A DNA stretch of 6,077 bases from Phycisphaerae bacterium (GTDB lineage: Bacteria; Planctomycetota; Phycisphaerae; UBA1845), in the NCBI GenBank assembly GCA_029260155.1, contig JAJDDU010000028.1:1-6077 (forward strand). Direction: 5' to 3'. A program made the translations under genes and the position numbers. Each line of letters starts with the position of its first letter. Within the stretch, counting starts at the first letter, position 1. Positions 6,005 to 6,077 of the stretch are shown piece after piece. The notes beneath the pieces are model-generated. The model ran no database searches. It saw only the letters and a program-made list of their open reading frames with translations, and was not told the origin of the DNA.

Positions 6005-6077
6005 ATGCTGATGTCAAATCGCCCAGACCCCGCGAGCCGCGCGCGCCGCATGATGGTCTACTGCCATGACAGCATGG
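6005..6077 (+). CDS. N-terminus of a probable glycosyltransferase (partial, continues past the window)
   Basis: Only 24 codons are visible, starting at an ATG with a well-spaced GGAG. The protein begins MLMSNRPDPASRARR and continues MMVYCHDSM, with the next codon starting in G. A short basic lead followed by a hydrophobic strand and Y-C-H-D-S resembles the N-terminus of COG4671-type predicted glycosyltransferases, in which a Y-x-H-D-S/T stretch runs into G-L-G-H. These are GT-B-fold enzymes that transfer sugars from nucleotide donors on the cytoplasmic side. The gene diverges from the minus-strand operon, with 470 bases between the two starts, so the two may share regulation. The identification rests on about ten residues and could be wrong; that a gene starts here is more secure than its function. 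Confidence 0.5.
   Translation, partial: MLMSNRPDPASRARRMMVYCHDSM

Noticed and set aside
5588..6011. Overlapping plus- and minus-strand open frames of about 87-132 codons in the intergenic region
   Set aside because: None has a ribosome site or family motif, several overlap each other on both strands, and two on the plus strand run into or up to the better supported start at 6005.

Overview
The window most likely comes from a Planctomycetota bacterium, with Myxococcota the less likely alternative. It is GC-rich. It carries an H-X9-DG pseudopilin-like protein of the type that is abundant in planctomycetes, an alkaline-phosphatase/sulfatase-superfamily enzyme, and a very large secreted cysteine-rich protein. 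This assignment is inferred from gene content only.

Layout, right to left on the minus strand: a probable three-gene operon. A sulfatase-like enzyme (5534 to 4182) is followed after 12 bases by a pseudopilin-like protein (4169 to 3432). After another 28 bases comes a large secreted protein that runs off the left edge (3403 to 1, 1134 codons visible, open throughout). No terminator is visible between them. The AGGAG ribosome binding site of the second gene overlaps the stop codon of the first, so those two are probably translationally coupled. The large protein has a signal peptide, a lamin-tail-like N-terminal domain, a long unrecognised middle, and 280 visible C-terminal residues with 41 cysteines. 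That tail holds four Dictyostelium-type CTDC repeats and two disintegrin-like repeats exactly 33 residues apart.

Bases 5535-6004 separate this operon from a divergent plus-strand gene whose first 24 codons lie at 6005-6077. It looks like the N-terminus of a glycosyltransferase of the COG4671 kind. The intergenic stretch holds a consensus TTGACA facing the operon, a set of alternating CTAACG/CGTTAG repeats over the candidate -10 box, a possible 16-codon leader ORF, and a bulged hairpin.

Working together (inference): the pseudopilin-like protein and the cysteine-rich protein should both leave the cytoplasm and are candidates for one surface structure. The enzyme has no visible export signal and has Thr where sulfatases have the Cys or Ser that becomes formylglycine. 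It is therefore better viewed as a superfamily hydrolase or transferase of unknown substrate than as a classical secreted sulfatase. The nearby glycosyltransferase-like gene would fit envelope glycan or glycolipid work, but nothing in the sequence proves the link.
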